Source: Candidatus Colimorpha merdihippi (lineage in GTDB: Bacteria > Bacteroidota > Bacteroidia > Bacteroidales > P3). From it: a stretch of 40,958 nt of DNA. Shown here piece by piece: positions 7,503 to 16,483 of this stretch. How positions within the stretch are numbered: the stretch's first letter is position 1; each line of letters starts with the position of its first letter. The position numbers and the translations under genes were made by a program. The notes under the pieces were generated by a model that was given only the letters and a program-made list of their open reading frames with translations, was not told the origin of the DNA and ran no database searches. The stretch covers positions 1-40,958 of the forward strand of contig JAGHRY010000064.1 in NCBI GenBank assembly GCA_018066145.1. The letters run 5' to 3'.

Positions 7503-10007
7503 CTATTTCTTCTTCCCAAATAATCCTTTTTTCTCTTTCTCTTCTTTTGTAGTATTCTCCTGATCAACATTTTCCTCTCCGTAGCCATAGCCATAACCAT
7601 AGCCATAACCATAACCATAGCCATAACCATAACCATAGCCATAACCGCCATTACGACCGTATAGAGGTTGTTTCTCATAACGGACACCATTGAGAATCAT
7701 GCACATTGACGGGAAGGCTTTTTCTTGATACAAACGCTCAATGTCGAGAAGCATTCTCTTATCAAATTTTCTAGCACGAACGAGGAAACATGTATGATCT
7801 GCAACATGCTTAATGATATCAGTATCCACAACCATACCAGCAGGAGCTCCATCTATAAGGATGTAATCATATCTTTGGCGGAGAGACGCGATGAGGTCAT
7901 CAAAACGTTTAGTACCAACCAATTCGGCAGGATTGGGTGGAATAGGACCTGAAAAGAGAGAATCAACACCTTCAGCTATTACGCCATGCTGAATCAGTTT
8001 GTTGATGTCATTTTCTCTCTCAGTGAGATAATTGACAATACCCGGGTTCTTACGCGAATAGAACAAATGGGTGAGCGATCCTTTACGTAAGTCTAAATCG
8101 ATAACCAGCGTTTTCTTGCCTGCGATTGCTAGTGCTGCTGCCAAATTACTAGTGGTAAAAGTTTTACCTGAACCGGGCAAAAGCGACGAAAATAGAATTA
8201 CCTTGGCTCCATCCGAAGGGCTTGAAAGAAATTCTGTTTTTGCACGGAGCAACCTAAACGATTCTGCAATTCCGCTGTGATCCTTATCGCTAATAACAAT
8301 ATTACGGGTATCTTTCTCATCTTTATCAGGAATCTCACAAAGGAAGGGAATGGTCGTAGCCTTTTCGATGTCAGCATATGTCTTCACTTGAGTATCAAAC
8401 AGTCGTCTCAAGAAATAGAACAATATAGGAATTAGCAATCCAATAATCAATCCTGTATAAGTGTTTTTGGAGATATCAGGTGAAATGGGTGCACTACTAA
8501 CATATGCCTCATCAATCACTTTTGCACAACCTTCCAAGGATGGCTGACTTATCATCATTTCCTCTCGACGAGTAAGCAATGAAACATAAAGTTTTTCTTT
8601 AATATCTTGATTGCGCTGAAGTCCTTCGAGATACACTTGCTTTTGAGGCACAGAACGAACCTTGTTAGTAGCTGCATTAGCTATGTTCTGCTCATTGATT
8701 AAACGGTCCTCAAGTGAGGCAATATAACTTTCTGTAACAGAAATGAGGTCGGCTTTTTGTTGTGCCTGATTTTCCAGAACTCGAGCAGCTACCGGGTTAT
8801 TGATGGTTCCCTGTTCTTTATATCGAGATACTTTTTGGGCATGATCATTATAGCTAGAAAGATAGGACAATACCGTTCCACTAGAAACAGTACCCACGGA
8901 AGGAAGTATTTGAGTGCCATCGCTTGCTTTAACGTCCTCTAACAAAGTGCGAGCGCTATTTAGCTCTCCAGCTAAACGATTCACCTCATTATTCGATCTG
9001 ATACTGGTACTGATATAGTTGGAACTGAATGCGGTTGAGGTTACCACATCGTTAGCGCTTCGATAGTTGGCAACTGCGGCCTCTTGTGCGCCAAGGTCAT
9101 CACCGATAACGTTAATACGTTCATTAATAAAGTTATACGTTTCATTGATGATGCGTTTCTTATCATTAATAGCACCCTCATTATATACTCTAATAACCGT
9201 ATTAATTACATCAGCACAACGACGTGGAGAAGAATCCTGAAGTCTGATATTTACAATGGTATTATGCGCATCTGCTCGTTTCACTGATAGTTTGTGTCTA
9301 TAGTGATTTACAAGGAAGTCTGTATTATAGAAATCAATATTAATAGTTTGCCCCAAATAATCCGAAACGAAGGACCAGGTTTTATGAAGTCTTATACGAC
9401 CCATAGGTGTTACAATCACCTTATCGAAAGGAATATACATAGGGTGGCGTCCTGGTACTCTAAGCAAACCATAATCATTATTGAGGATTTTAACACTCAT
9501 GAAATCCGGCTCGGAGAAATCATCCTCAGAATATTCTAATTCGATTGGAGATACACCATAAAGGCTTTTTTCTCGCTTAAGAAAAGTCGTTGTTGTACTG
9601 TAAGCAACATTTAGCCTGAGAGCATCAACAGCCTGTCTAATTGTGGACTTCGAAGTAAGAATCATCATTTCGTTGTTGATACTAGTCGAATAGAATGACT
9701 GCAAACCTAAAGTACGACGAAGAGATAATTCACGTGTATCGCTATCAGACACTCCAACATCATTTCCACTACGCAACAAGATTTTTGCTGCGCTAGCATA
9801 AACCTTCTCTTGACGACGTGAAACAAAATTGGCTATTACAGCTCCTACTGCAGCAAATATTATTAGCCAATGAATGTTTCTCAGGAGTAGGAAGATAATA
9901 TCTTTAACCTGAAAACTAACAGATTGATTATCCTCTAAAAAGGATAGCTGAGTACGAGTATCGTTACTACTCTCATTATTACTTTTGTTGGGTTGGTTGT
10001 TTTCCAT
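7503..10007 (-). CDS. wzc: Wzc-like polysaccharide co-polymerase and bacterial tyrosine kinase
   Basis: An 834-residue inner-membrane protein that controls chain length and export of the capsule. It has a Wzz-type N-terminal domain with a first transmembrane helix at about residues 45-65 (WLIIFAAVGAVIANF), a long periplasmic coiled-coil region (about 70-510), a second helix near 515-535 (TGLIIGLLIPILFYFL) and a cytoplasmic BY-kinase domain. The kinase shows Walker A LPGSGKTFTTSNLA (about 607-620), Walker A' VIDLDLRKGSL and Walker B YDYILIDGAP. The C-terminal tyrosine cluster is an uninterrupted Gly-Tyr repeat followed by a Lys/Glu-rich tail ending GLFGKKK. The gene lies 5 bp from the Wza gene. 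Loss of Tyr-cluster phosphorylation usually alters polymer length in this family. Confidence 0.93.
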   Translation of the reverse strand: MENNQPNKSNNESSNDTRTQLSFLEDNQSVSFQVKDIIFLLLRNIHWLIIFAAVGAVIANFVSRRQEKVYASAAKILLRSGNDVGVSDSDTRELSLRRTLGLQSFYSTSINNEMMILTSKSTIRQAVDALRLNVAYSTTTTFLKREKSLYGVSPIELEYSEDDFSEPDFMSVKILNNDYGLLRVPGRHPMYIPFDKVIVTPMGRIRLHKTWSFVSDYLGQTINIDFYNTDFLVNHYRHKLSVKRADAHNTIVNIRLQDSSPRRCADVINTVIRVYNEGAINDKKRIINETYNFINERINVIGDDLGAQEAAVANYRSANDVVTSTAFSSNYISTSIRSNNEVNRLAGELNSARTLLEDVKASDGTQILPSVGTVSSGTVLSYLSSYNDHAQKVSRYKEQGTINNPVAARVLENQAQQKADLISVTESYIASLEDRLINEQNIANAATNKVRSVPQKQVYLEGLQRNQDIKEKLYVSLLTRREEMMISQPSLEGCAKVIDEAYVSSAPISPDISKNTYTGLIIGLLIPILFYFLRRLFDTQVKTYADIEKATTIPFLCEIPDKDEKDTRNIVISDKDHSGIAESFRLLRAKTEFLSSPSDGAKVILFSSLLPGSGKTFTTSNLAAALAIAGKKTLVIDLDLRKGSLTHLFYSRKNPGIVNYLTERENDINKLIQHGVIAEGVDSLFSGPIPPNPAELVGTKRFDDLIASLRQRYDYILIDGAPAGMVVDTDIIKHVADHTCFLVRARKFDKRMLLDIERLYQEKAFPSMCMILNGVRYEKQPLYGRNGGYGYGYGYGYGYGYGYGYGYGYGEENVDQENTTKEEKEKKGLFGKKK
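7581..7646 (-). repeat. Hexanucleotide repeat encoding (Gly-Tyr)11
   Basis: Eleven tandem 6-bp units, GGT-TAT or GGC-TAT with one GGC-TAC, sit inside the wzc reading frame near its 3' end. Each unit adds one Gly-Tyr pair, so gain or loss of units keeps the frame and changes the number of tyrosines available for autophosphorylation. The alternating GGT and GGC codons show it is not a freshly expanded pure repeat. Confidence 0.95.
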
Positions 10008-10012
10008 ATAAA

Positions 10013-10804
10013 TTAATTTCTACCAGTAAAACGTTGAACATAATTCATAAGCGAAGTGGTAAGGGTAAGCATAGAGAGACCAACCGATAACCACGACACC
10101 AATCGACTAGCTTCTGATCTTGGTGTTGCTTTATTATATTTTTGAGTGATTATGAAATCATTCTGTTGCAACATAAAGAAGGGATCCTGAAACACTGATG
10201 AAGATCTTGGATCAAGATAACGCATAACCATCTTTCCATCCACCTCACGCATAACAGCAATTTTATTACGATTTGTATACATGCTTAAATCGCCACACAT
10301 AGCAAGTGCCTCAAGAAAAGTACAACGCTCATTTGTAATGTGAATCACTTTACCTCCTTCTGCTCCAAGGAAAAATATTTTAAAACTAGCAAATCGAATC
10401 ATCACGACGGCGTCTACCAAATATCCACCTCTCACTAACATATTTTTAATCGAATCCTGCAAAGCCAATCGGGACAGTCCCGCAACATGCACTTCACCAA
10501 GAATCGGAAACTGAATATTACCATTCACATCTACTATGTACGAACCATGGGTTCCCTGTCCTACACCAGAATTGACAGCAGAACGACCAATGTTGAACGG
10601 TTTTGCCAGTTCTTCATTTGATGAGAATACCGTGATGTTTAATTCATCATAAGGGGCAACTACTGCCTGAAATTTATTCTCTAATTCAATTTGGCTTCCA
10701 TGCTCCATATCTTGAAGATAGTTAACCTGACCTGGTGTTACACAGGAGGTAAGAGCAACAGTTGCAACAAGTGCAATCAAAGGTAACTTGTATACTACTT
10801 TCAT
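10013..10804 (-). CDS. wza: Polysaccharide export outer-membrane lipoprotein (Wza-like)
   Basis: A 263-residue lipoprotein forming the outer-membrane export channel. The signal peptide ends in the lipobox VALTSC (Cys at about residue 21). It is followed by the Poly_export domain (VVAPYDELNITVFSSNEELA, VDVNGNIQFPILGEVHVAG), an SLBB-like domain and a hydrophobic C-terminal stretch (LVSWLSVGLSMLTLTTSL) that may form the outer-membrane helix. It pairs with the Wzc kinase just downstream. The form is shorter than E. coli Wza (about 380) but usual for Bacteroidetes. Confidence 0.92.
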   Translation of the reverse strand: MKVVYKLPLIALVATVALTSCVTPGQVNYLQDMEHGSQIELENKFQAVVAPYDELNITVFSSNEELAKPFNIGRSAVNSGVGQGTHGSYIVDVNGNIQFPILGEVHVAGLSRLALQDSIKNMLVRGGYLVDAVVMIRFASFKIFFLGAEGGKVIHITNERCTFLEALAMCGDLSMYTNRNKIAVMREVDGKMVMRYLDPRSSSVFQDPFFMLQQNDFIITQKYNKATPRSEASRLVSWLSVGLSMLTLTTSLMNYVQRFTGRN

Positions 10805-10867
10805 CTTTTTATTTTTATTTATATAATAAACGTATAATTGATTTCATTATTGTACTCTACCCATTAT

Positions 10868-11611
10868 TTATTTTTTTCCAATCAAATACGCCTTGATAAC
10901 ATTTTTAACATTTTGAATAATTGCCTCTTTGATATACCTGAACCCAAAATCATTCCATCGTTGAGGATGGGTTGTAATCAACAATGAAAAGCTCGACTTC
11001 ACTAAGGGAGAATTTGCTGATTCTAATTGAGCAATAATATCATTTGTAGAATGGAAAACAAGCCCCATGGAATCCCATTTTTCTTGGAATCCGGGGATTT
11101 TGTCCCGAACACTAACGCGATAACCATCCCATCGTCGCCCAGTATCTGTTAAATACAACGTTGACCCAAAATCCGTATCAAAATAGGGTTCATAATCAAT
11201 ATCTAACTCGCGATAATCATACTTCCTCCATATATCTTTACTATCCCATTGACTTCGTGGAGATCCATGCATACAAATACTTTTGATTTGCACAATCTTT
11301 CGAAGCTGCGACAAGTTAGAACAAAAATCATCATATGCCTCATCAATATTTCCGTTACACGTTGTCAAAGATTCATAATGGTATCCAATATCGTGACCTA
11401 GTGACGAAATCTGTTTAATAATGTTCTCATCGTAGCTTTCTGGAACCATTCGAAAATAATAAATTGCCTTAAGACCCAATTCTGACTCTATTTGGGCTGT
11501 TCGCAATGAGTTTTTCGGTAGGAGATCCACATCATGTCGTAGTTTAAAGTTCAAACCACTTTTTTTCAATGCGTTGAGTAACTGGGTATACTTGTCAAGT
11601 GTAAAATCCAT
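10868..11611 (-). CDS. NodB-like polysaccharide deacetylase-family protein
   Basis: Starting at the Met at 11611 (MDFTLDKYTQLL) the protein has 247 residues; the ORF-track start at 11656 adds 15 residues inside the preceding gene and is less likely. The start is preceded by an A-rich AAAAATAAAAAT leader. Motif 1 is KLRHDVDLLP and motif 2 is GHDIGYHYE. The family usually has a second metal His four residues after the first, and here that position is not His. ICMHGSPRS resembles a later family motif. It may therefore deacetylate a sugar with an altered metal site or have lost activity. It follows the DUF354 gene and precedes wza by 63 bp. Confidence 0.65.
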   Translation of the reverse strand: MDFTLDKYTQLLNALKKSGLNFKLRHDVDLLPKNSLRTAQIESELGLKAIYYFRMVPESYDENIIKQISSLGHDIGYHYESLTTCNGNIDEAYDDFCSNLSQLRKIVQIKSICMHGSPRSQWDSKDIWRKYDYRELDIDYEPYFDTDFGSTLYLTDTGRRWDGYRVSVRDKIPGFQEKWDSMGLVFHSTNDIIAQLESANSPLVKSSFSLLITTHPQRWNDFGFRYIKEAIIQNVKNVIKAYLIGKK

Positions 11612-11615
11612 ATTT

Positions 11616-12632
11616 TTATTTTTCAAGTAAACTGACAATAAAAGCGTTGATATCACCTACCTGTTCATAATATTTTTCGCGACGAGATAACCAAATTGAT
11701 TTTTGTGATTGTGAAGCAAATTCCTCTGCTTTTTCAATTGCTTCATTAGGTTTAGCAATATTTTTTAGCAGATTTCGATTCTGAAGCATCACAAAATTGG
11801 ACATGTCATTAGGCCCCACGAATGAATTAGAACGAATGGCCGGGGTACCTAACAAAGCTGCTTCTGCGGCCATCGTTTGAGAGTCACCAATATACAAATC
11901 AGCAGAACTAAGAACATCATGAATAACTGAAGCCGGGGTTGGAAGACGATACTCAGACAATTCTTCTGGCAACGGACCTTCTACAGAAATATAAACTCTC
12001 ATGTATTTTGAGACAGACTTTACCAATTGTATTTTATCATCAAAAGAAAAACCTTTGTTCCCGACATCATGATTTGCAAACCAACCAACGAAACGAATAA
12101 TTGCATATGGCTTCGTTAGTCCATATTTTTCTACCACAGCTTTATCTGGATGAAACACTTGTGGGGAAAGGTAACAATCTTCAAAAATACCGGCAATTCT
12201 CACATGTTTGACCCCATAATTTAATTGGAATGGCTGGGGAGTGACCACTTGACTGCAAAGTGGGACCACATATTTATTTGTAACTTTTACAACTTCAGAA
12301 TCCGGGAAAATAATAGATTTACAGCCAATAATTCGAGCTGTAACTACTCCATACAACGATGCTTTTGACACGATAACATCGGGATGAAACCTTCTGGCTA
12401 TCGAGACATAATTACCTACTAACGAAAAAGTGCCTAACACCTTTTTCATCATTGTTTTATTATGTTTACCAAAAATTGTGTATGATACATTTTCCTCATC
12501 CAGGACATTCAGCAAAACATCTTTGTCTCGGGCTAATACGAGTATCTCGTGCCCGTGATTGTGAAGTATTTGCATTACATATTTAAATTGATAGTAATGT
12601 TTTGGATGATTCAGTTCAAAAATATACTTCAT
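11616..12632 (-). CDS. DUF354-family, glycosyltransferase-B-like protein
   Basis: A 338-residue protein that looks like the DUF354 family, related in fold to UDP-GlcNAc 2-epimerase and GT-B glycosyltransferases. Visible features are the N-terminal MKYIFELNHPKHYYQFK, DVIVSKASLYGVVTARIIG and the C-terminal ADLYIGDSQTMAAEAALLG, a typical sugar-nucleotide-binding segment. It probably transfers or modifies a sugar in the repeat unit. Its start overlaps the acyltransferase stop by 4 bp (ATGA type), indicating coupling. Confidence 0.8.
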   Translation of the reverse strand: MKYIFELNHPKHYYQFKYVMQILHNHGHEILVLARDKDVLLNVLDEENVSYTIFGKHNKTMMKKVLGTFSLVGNYVSIARRFHPDVIVSKASLYGVVTARIIGCKSIIFPDSEVVKVTNKYVVPLCSQVVTPQPFQLNYGVKHVRIAGIFEDCYLSPQVFHPDKAVVEKYGLTKPYAIIRFVGWFANHDVGNKGFSFDDKIQLVKSVSKYMRVYISVEGPLPEELSEYRLPTPASVIHDVLSSADLYIGDSQTMAAEAALLGTPAIRSNSFVGPNDMSNFVMLQNRNLLKNIAKPNEAIEKAEEFASQSQKSIWLSRREKYYEQVGDINAFIVSLLEK

Positions 12633-13108
12633 TCGGCTAACTTTTTAATAACTTTTGCAGGAACTCCTACAGCCAAACAATAGTCTGGAATATCCTTTGT
12701 AACAACAGCACCCGCTCCAACAACAGCACATTTACCCACGGTAACTCCCGGCATAATAATACTTCCTATTCCAATATGGGCACCGTCTTTTATAACTATC
12801 GGAGCATACTTCAACGGACAGTCCATTACTGGCATATCTTTATGGTAATACGATAAATCTCGTTGGTGGCATAACAATTGACATCCTGCAGTAATCCATA
12901 CATTTTCACCAATTGTAATAAGATCGGGTCTAGAATCTTCAATAATCACAGTACGAGTAATTTTTGAACCTTTTCCTACATGAACACCCCGCAATCTATG
13001 GATAGCAGTGGTTACATGCGCTGGGAAAGTAAACTGAGCAATAATGGAAAGCAATCGAATCCAAATACCCTTCATGACTGAAATCACAGTTCGATGATTA
13101 TTTGCCAT
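12629..13108 (-). CDS. Hexapeptide-repeat (left-handed beta-helix) acyltransferase
   Basis: From the Met at 13108 (MANNHRTVISVMKG) the protein has 159 residues; the longer ORF-track start (13153) would overlap the upstream gene by 31 bp and add a basic tail. Left-handed beta-helix repeats are clear at PIVIKDGAHIGIGSIIMPGV, TVGKCAVVGAGAVVTKDIP and GVPAKVIKKL. This is the WbbJ/CapG-type O- or N-acetyltransferase family that places an acyl (usually acetyl) group on a sugar. Its neighbour is a PaaK/CapK-like ligase gene, so the acyl donor may not be acetyl-CoA. Confidence 0.85.
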   Translation of the reverse strand: MANNHRTVISVMKGIWIRLLSIIAQFTFPAHVTTAIHRLRGVHVGKGSKITRTVIIEDSRPDLITIGENVWITAGCQLLCHQRDLSYYHKDMPVMDCPLKYAPIVIKDGAHIGIGSIIMPGVTVGKCAVVGAGAVVTKDIPDYCLAVGVPAKVIKKLAE

Positions 13109-13122
13109 AATACTTAACTTTA

Positions 13123-14523
13123 CTATTGATAATATTCGTATTCTGAAACGCAATAATCCTCTTTACCTGACGGTAAGGTTGGGATATCCTCAACAAAACG
13201 CAATTCGACCTCAGATCCAACAAAATGATTGCGATAATTGTCTTCAATATAATAGAACTGATCCTGAGACTCTTGATTATCCTTAAGCTTTATCAAGATA
13301 ACTAAATCTCCTTTCACATCCTGTCGGATTTGAAACTTATCAATCTTGTTGTATACTTTTTGATATTCAGGATTATGGTAGTTCAGTTCTGGGTAAAACA
13401 TCATCGGCAATACGGTAGGGGAAATTGGAACTCCCTGTTTATTATACATCAATTTCCCCGCACGTCCCATTACCTCGCCTATCAAACGTGTATGGCGCCC
13501 ACAAGAACATTTCTGTTTTTTAATGTAAGCCATATCTCCTACATGATATCTTAGGAATGGGAATACATAGTTGTCCAAATCTGTCGTACAAACAAAACCC
13601 ACCTCCCCATCAGGAAGTACTCGGCCTTGCTTATCTGTAATTTCTATGATACATGCTTCTTCTGTAATATGAAGTCCTTCTCGTTTTGGACACTCATGAG
13701 AAAGGATACCTCCATCGCCAGCCCCATATGCATCATATACTGGTGCATTAAAAATCTCTTCCAATTTCCGCCGATATTCAGGCATCAACACCTCTCCTGT
13801 AGTAAGTACAACATTTACTGGAGGTAGCTGCAATTCATTTTTTTCAATATATCTTGCGAAAATATATAGCGAAGATCCATATCCCCGAACAGCCTTAGGT
13901 TTCAACTTTATAAATGCATCGTAATTCCGTTGCATGGCTTCATCTGAGACATCCGCACTGCTATACTTGAAATTTCGCATTATTATGCGATCATACAATC
14001 CCTTAAAAGAAAAGAAGTCTTTTTTCTTATTAATGGAACTCCCCCCCAGTGAGAAAATCTTATCTCCAAGTTTTAACCCATACCATTCCCAAGCACGCAG
14101 TGTCGATGCTTTCCAACTACTCCATTCAAGAGAATCCGTGCAAAATTTCAAAGGCATTCCTGTACTACCACCAGTTGAAGATTTTCGCCAACGTTTTGGG
14201 TTTATTGCTTTGCTAAATAAATCGTCATAGTTATCACGAATCGTCTGCTTAGTCAAAATCGGCAAGATAGCAAGATCCTCTCTAGACTTTATCTGTTCGG
14301 GTGTTATACCCAGGGAATCGAATAGTTTAGTATAATATGGGACTGTCTCATAACAATGGCGCACTAATGATTGAAGTTTTTTGTTTTGAATATCTTGAAT
14401 ATCTTTTCCCTCCAGATAATCATATTTTCTCAATTCCTTCAACTTTTTGACCACACTACTTCCATATACAAAATCGCCTATGGGAAGAAAGACAAACCTA
14501 TCAAAAATATTATAAAGACTCAT
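13123..14523 (-). CDS. PaaK/CapK-like adenylate-forming enzyme
   Basis: A 466-residue member of the phenylacetate-CoA ligase-like branch of adenylate-forming enzymes. Visible are the P-loop-like STGGSTGMPLKF near residue 117, the acid-binding VYDAYGAGDGG, and the C-terminal RLIGEVMGRAGKL. In polysaccharide loci this group (CapK) activates a carboxylic acid or a sugar carboxylate for attachment, usually with an unknown substrate. It overlaps the upstream GT4 stop by 14 bp and precedes the hexapeptide acyltransferase, suggesting the two act in one acylation step. Its C-terminal swivel domain is complete. Confidence 0.85.
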   Translation of the reverse strand: MSLYNIFDRFVFLPIGDFVYGSSVVKKLKELRKYDYLEGKDIQDIQNKKLQSLVRHCYETVPYYTKLFDSLGITPEQIKSREDLAILPILTKQTIRDNYDDLFSKAINPKRWRKSSTGGSTGMPLKFCTDSLEWSSWKASTLRAWEWYGLKLGDKIFSLGGSSINKKKDFFSFKGLYDRIIMRNFKYSSADVSDEAMQRNYDAFIKLKPKAVRGYGSSLYIFARYIEKNELQLPPVNVVLTTGEVLMPEYRRKLEEIFNAPVYDAYGAGDGGILSHECPKREGLHITEEACIIEITDKQGRVLPDGEVGFVCTTDLDNYVFPFLRYHVGDMAYIKKQKCSCGRHTRLIGEVMGRAGKLMYNKQGVPISPTVLPMMFYPELNYHNPEYQKVYNKIDKFQIRQDVKGDLVILIKLKDNQESQDQFYYIEDNYRNHFVGSEVELRFVEDIPTLPSGKEDYCVSEYEYYQ

Positions 14524-15439
14524 AAATCGATTTTATTCTTTTTGCTACATCTTGTACCGATAATCCAAGTGATAATATCTTTTGTCGACCAGTTGTTCTA
14601 CTGTTGAAATCCAGTGCTTTGCTAATACACTCTCCTATTTCAATTTCAGAATCAGTTTTCGACACATATGCCCCTCTTACACCATCAATAACCCAACTAA
14701 CATCACCCACATCAGTAGAAACTAATGGACAATTACATGCCATAGCCTCCTTTATTACATTAGGAGAGCCCTCACTGATTGAAGTTAAAAGGAGTGCATC
14801 TGCCGCACACATGTAATGAACGACTTCGTCATGGCTTTTATCATAAACTGGGAATAGCACAACATTCGGATCATGCAGCTGTTCAACAGATCTCTCAGCC
14901 AATCCATAACGCTTCTCGCCCCTAGCCGGATTCGAACACCAAATAACATATTTTTTATCAGCTTCAAACCCAAGCAACAAACGAGCTTTCTCTTTGTCTA
15001 TGATTGCAAACTGATCAAGATTAACACCATTAGGAACAACAGGAAGGTTTATACCTATTTGATTTGCGGTCCTTTGCGATTTTGTAAGCGTTGCATCCCA
15101 AATATATCTAATAAAAAATCTCACCCATTTCAATTTAAATGAAGGATGAGGAAAGCTTCCTAATATCGAAACGACTACTTTGGTTTTTGTTCCAACTGAT
15201 GCTATTGCGGCTACTACGCCACAAACAGAATAATGCGCATGGATGACATCCGGTCGTTCCTTTTGGATTAGGGTATGCAGCTTCACAATTGACTTGGCAT
15301 AAGATTTCCACCCATGGCCTCGAATCGGGAATAAAAGCATGTCCAACCCTTCCCTTTGAAGAGACTCATATTGTGAACGAACAAAAGCACTTACCGTTCC
15401 TACTGACTTATTTCCACTAGCAACAAAAACTACTTTCAT
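14510..15439 (-). CDS. Glycosyltransferase family 4 (short form)
   Basis: A 309-residue retaining GT-B glycosyltransferase. The N-terminal half (MKVVFVASGNKSVGTVSAF, DVIHAHYSVCGVVAAI) forms the acceptor domain. The C-terminal half has the donor-binding E-x7-E segment EGSPNVIKEAMACN at about residue 240. It is shorter than the usual 360-400 residues of the family but keeps both domains. It sits between the epimerase and the CapK-like gene, and would add one sugar to the lipid-linked intermediate at the cytoplasmic face. Confidence 0.88.
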   Translation of the reverse strand: MKVVFVASGNKSVGTVSAFVRSQYESLQREGLDMLLFPIRGHGWKSYAKSIVKLHTLIQKERPDVIHAHYSVCGVVAAIASVGTKTKVVVSILGSFPHPSFKLKWVRFFIRYIWDATLTKSQRTANQIGINLPVVPNGVNLDQFAIIDKEKARLLLGFEADKKYVIWCSNPARGEKRYGLAERSVEQLHDPNVVLFPVYDKSHDEVVHYMCAADALLLTSISEGSPNVIKEAMACNCPLVSTDVGDVSWVIDGVRGAYVSKTDSEIEIGECISKALDFNSRTTGRQKILSLGLSVQDVAKRIKSIYESL

Positions 15440-16453
15440 TTACTTCAAGTTATTCCAATACCATTCACACGCATGTTCAAAACCTGCCAAAGCATCATAG
15501 TTGGGATTGTATCCTAAAATCGTTCTCGCTTTTTCTATTGATGCTTGAGAATGAGGGATATCCCCTGCACGATTTTCCCTATATATTGGTTCTATCTTTT
15601 GTATGGACTTATCGAAACGAGAAAGATTATTTCTCAAACAATGAAATAGTTCATTCAATGTTGTATTGCCACCATATGCCACGTTAAAGACAAAATCGCG
15701 AGGCGCATTCTCTGGAAGTTGTGAATTAAATAATGCTACTCTTGTTTGGAGTTGTTCAGAGGAGATGGTTGCCGCTAGTTCATTGGCTAAAACCACATTA
15801 TCAATATATGTAAAATCTCTGGAATATGAACCGTCTCCATTAATATATGGTGATTCATGTCGAATCAAAGCTTTCACCCAAAGTGGTATAACTGCTGCAT
15901 ATGCTCCATTAGGATCTTGGCGACGTCCAAAAACATTGAAATATCTCAACCCAATCGTTTCAATTCCATACAGATTAGAAAAGACATTGGCATACAGTTC
16001 ATTCACATATTTTGTAATTGCGTAGGGAGAAAGAGGTCTCCCAATTATGTGTTCACGCTTAGGCAATTCCTTACTATCGCCATATGTCGAAGAACTTGCT
16101 GCATATACGAAACGTTTTACACCAGCATCACGTGATGCCACAAGCATATTCAAAAATCCATCAACATTATTGGCATTAGTATTCATAGGGTCCTTAATAC
16201 TACGTGGAACACTTCCCAATGCAGCCTCATGCAATACCACATCAGAGCCCTTCACAACGTCTTTACAAAGATCGAATTCCCTTATATCACCTTCAATAAA
16301 ATTAAAATTAGCATATTCCATTAAAGGTTGAATATTGTGAAGAAAACCCGTTGACAGATTATCGAGGCAAACTACCTCAAAACCTTTCTTTACAAAATAC
16401 TCGCAAAGATTGGAGCCAATAAAACCTGCTCCACCGGTAATTGTTATTTTCAT
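15440..16453 (-). CDS. UDP-sugar C4 epimerase of the WbpP/TviC type
   Basis: A 337-residue extended SDR from the Met at 16453 (MKITITGGAGFIGSNL), with the Rossmann motif GGAGFIG. The ORF-track start at 16474 adds 7 residues and is less likely. The catalytic motif is SPYAITKYVNELYA (Y-x3-K) preceded by AASSSTYGDSK. The segments RYFNVFGRRQDPNGAYAAV and YINGDGSYSRDFTYIDN closely match WbpP/TviC enzymes, which epimerise UDP-GlcNAc or its uronic acid to the Gal configuration. The expected companion dehydrogenase (WbpO/TviB) is not in the window, so UDP-GalNAc is the simplest product. Confidence 0.88.
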   Translation of the reverse strand: MKITITGGAGFIGSNLCEYFVKKGFEVVCLDNLSTGFLHNIQPLMEYANFNFIEGDIREFDLCKDVVKGSDVVLHEAALGSVPRSIKDPMNTNANNVDGFLNMLVASRDAGVKRFVYAASSSTYGDSKELPKREHIIGRPLSPYAITKYVNELYANVFSNLYGIETIGLRYFNVFGRRQDPNGAYAAVIPLWVKALIRHESPYINGDGSYSRDFTYIDNVVLANELAATISSEQLQTRVALFNSQLPENAPRDFVFNVAYGGNTTLNELFHCLRNNLSRFDKSIQKIEPIYRENRAGDIPHSQASIEKARTILGYNPNYDALAGFEHACEWYWNNLK

Positions 16454-16483
16454 TTCATCTAATAATGTTATCAATAACTTCTT

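Noticed and set aside
7581-7646. Tandem repeat considered as a CRISPR or satellite array
   Set aside because: Units are 6 bp, without spacers, and lie in frame in a well-supported coding sequence.
7493-7690. 65-residue minus-strand ORF rich in Met-Ala-Met-Val
   Set aside because: It is the wzc Gly-Tyr repeat read in another frame; the wzc frame has full motif support.
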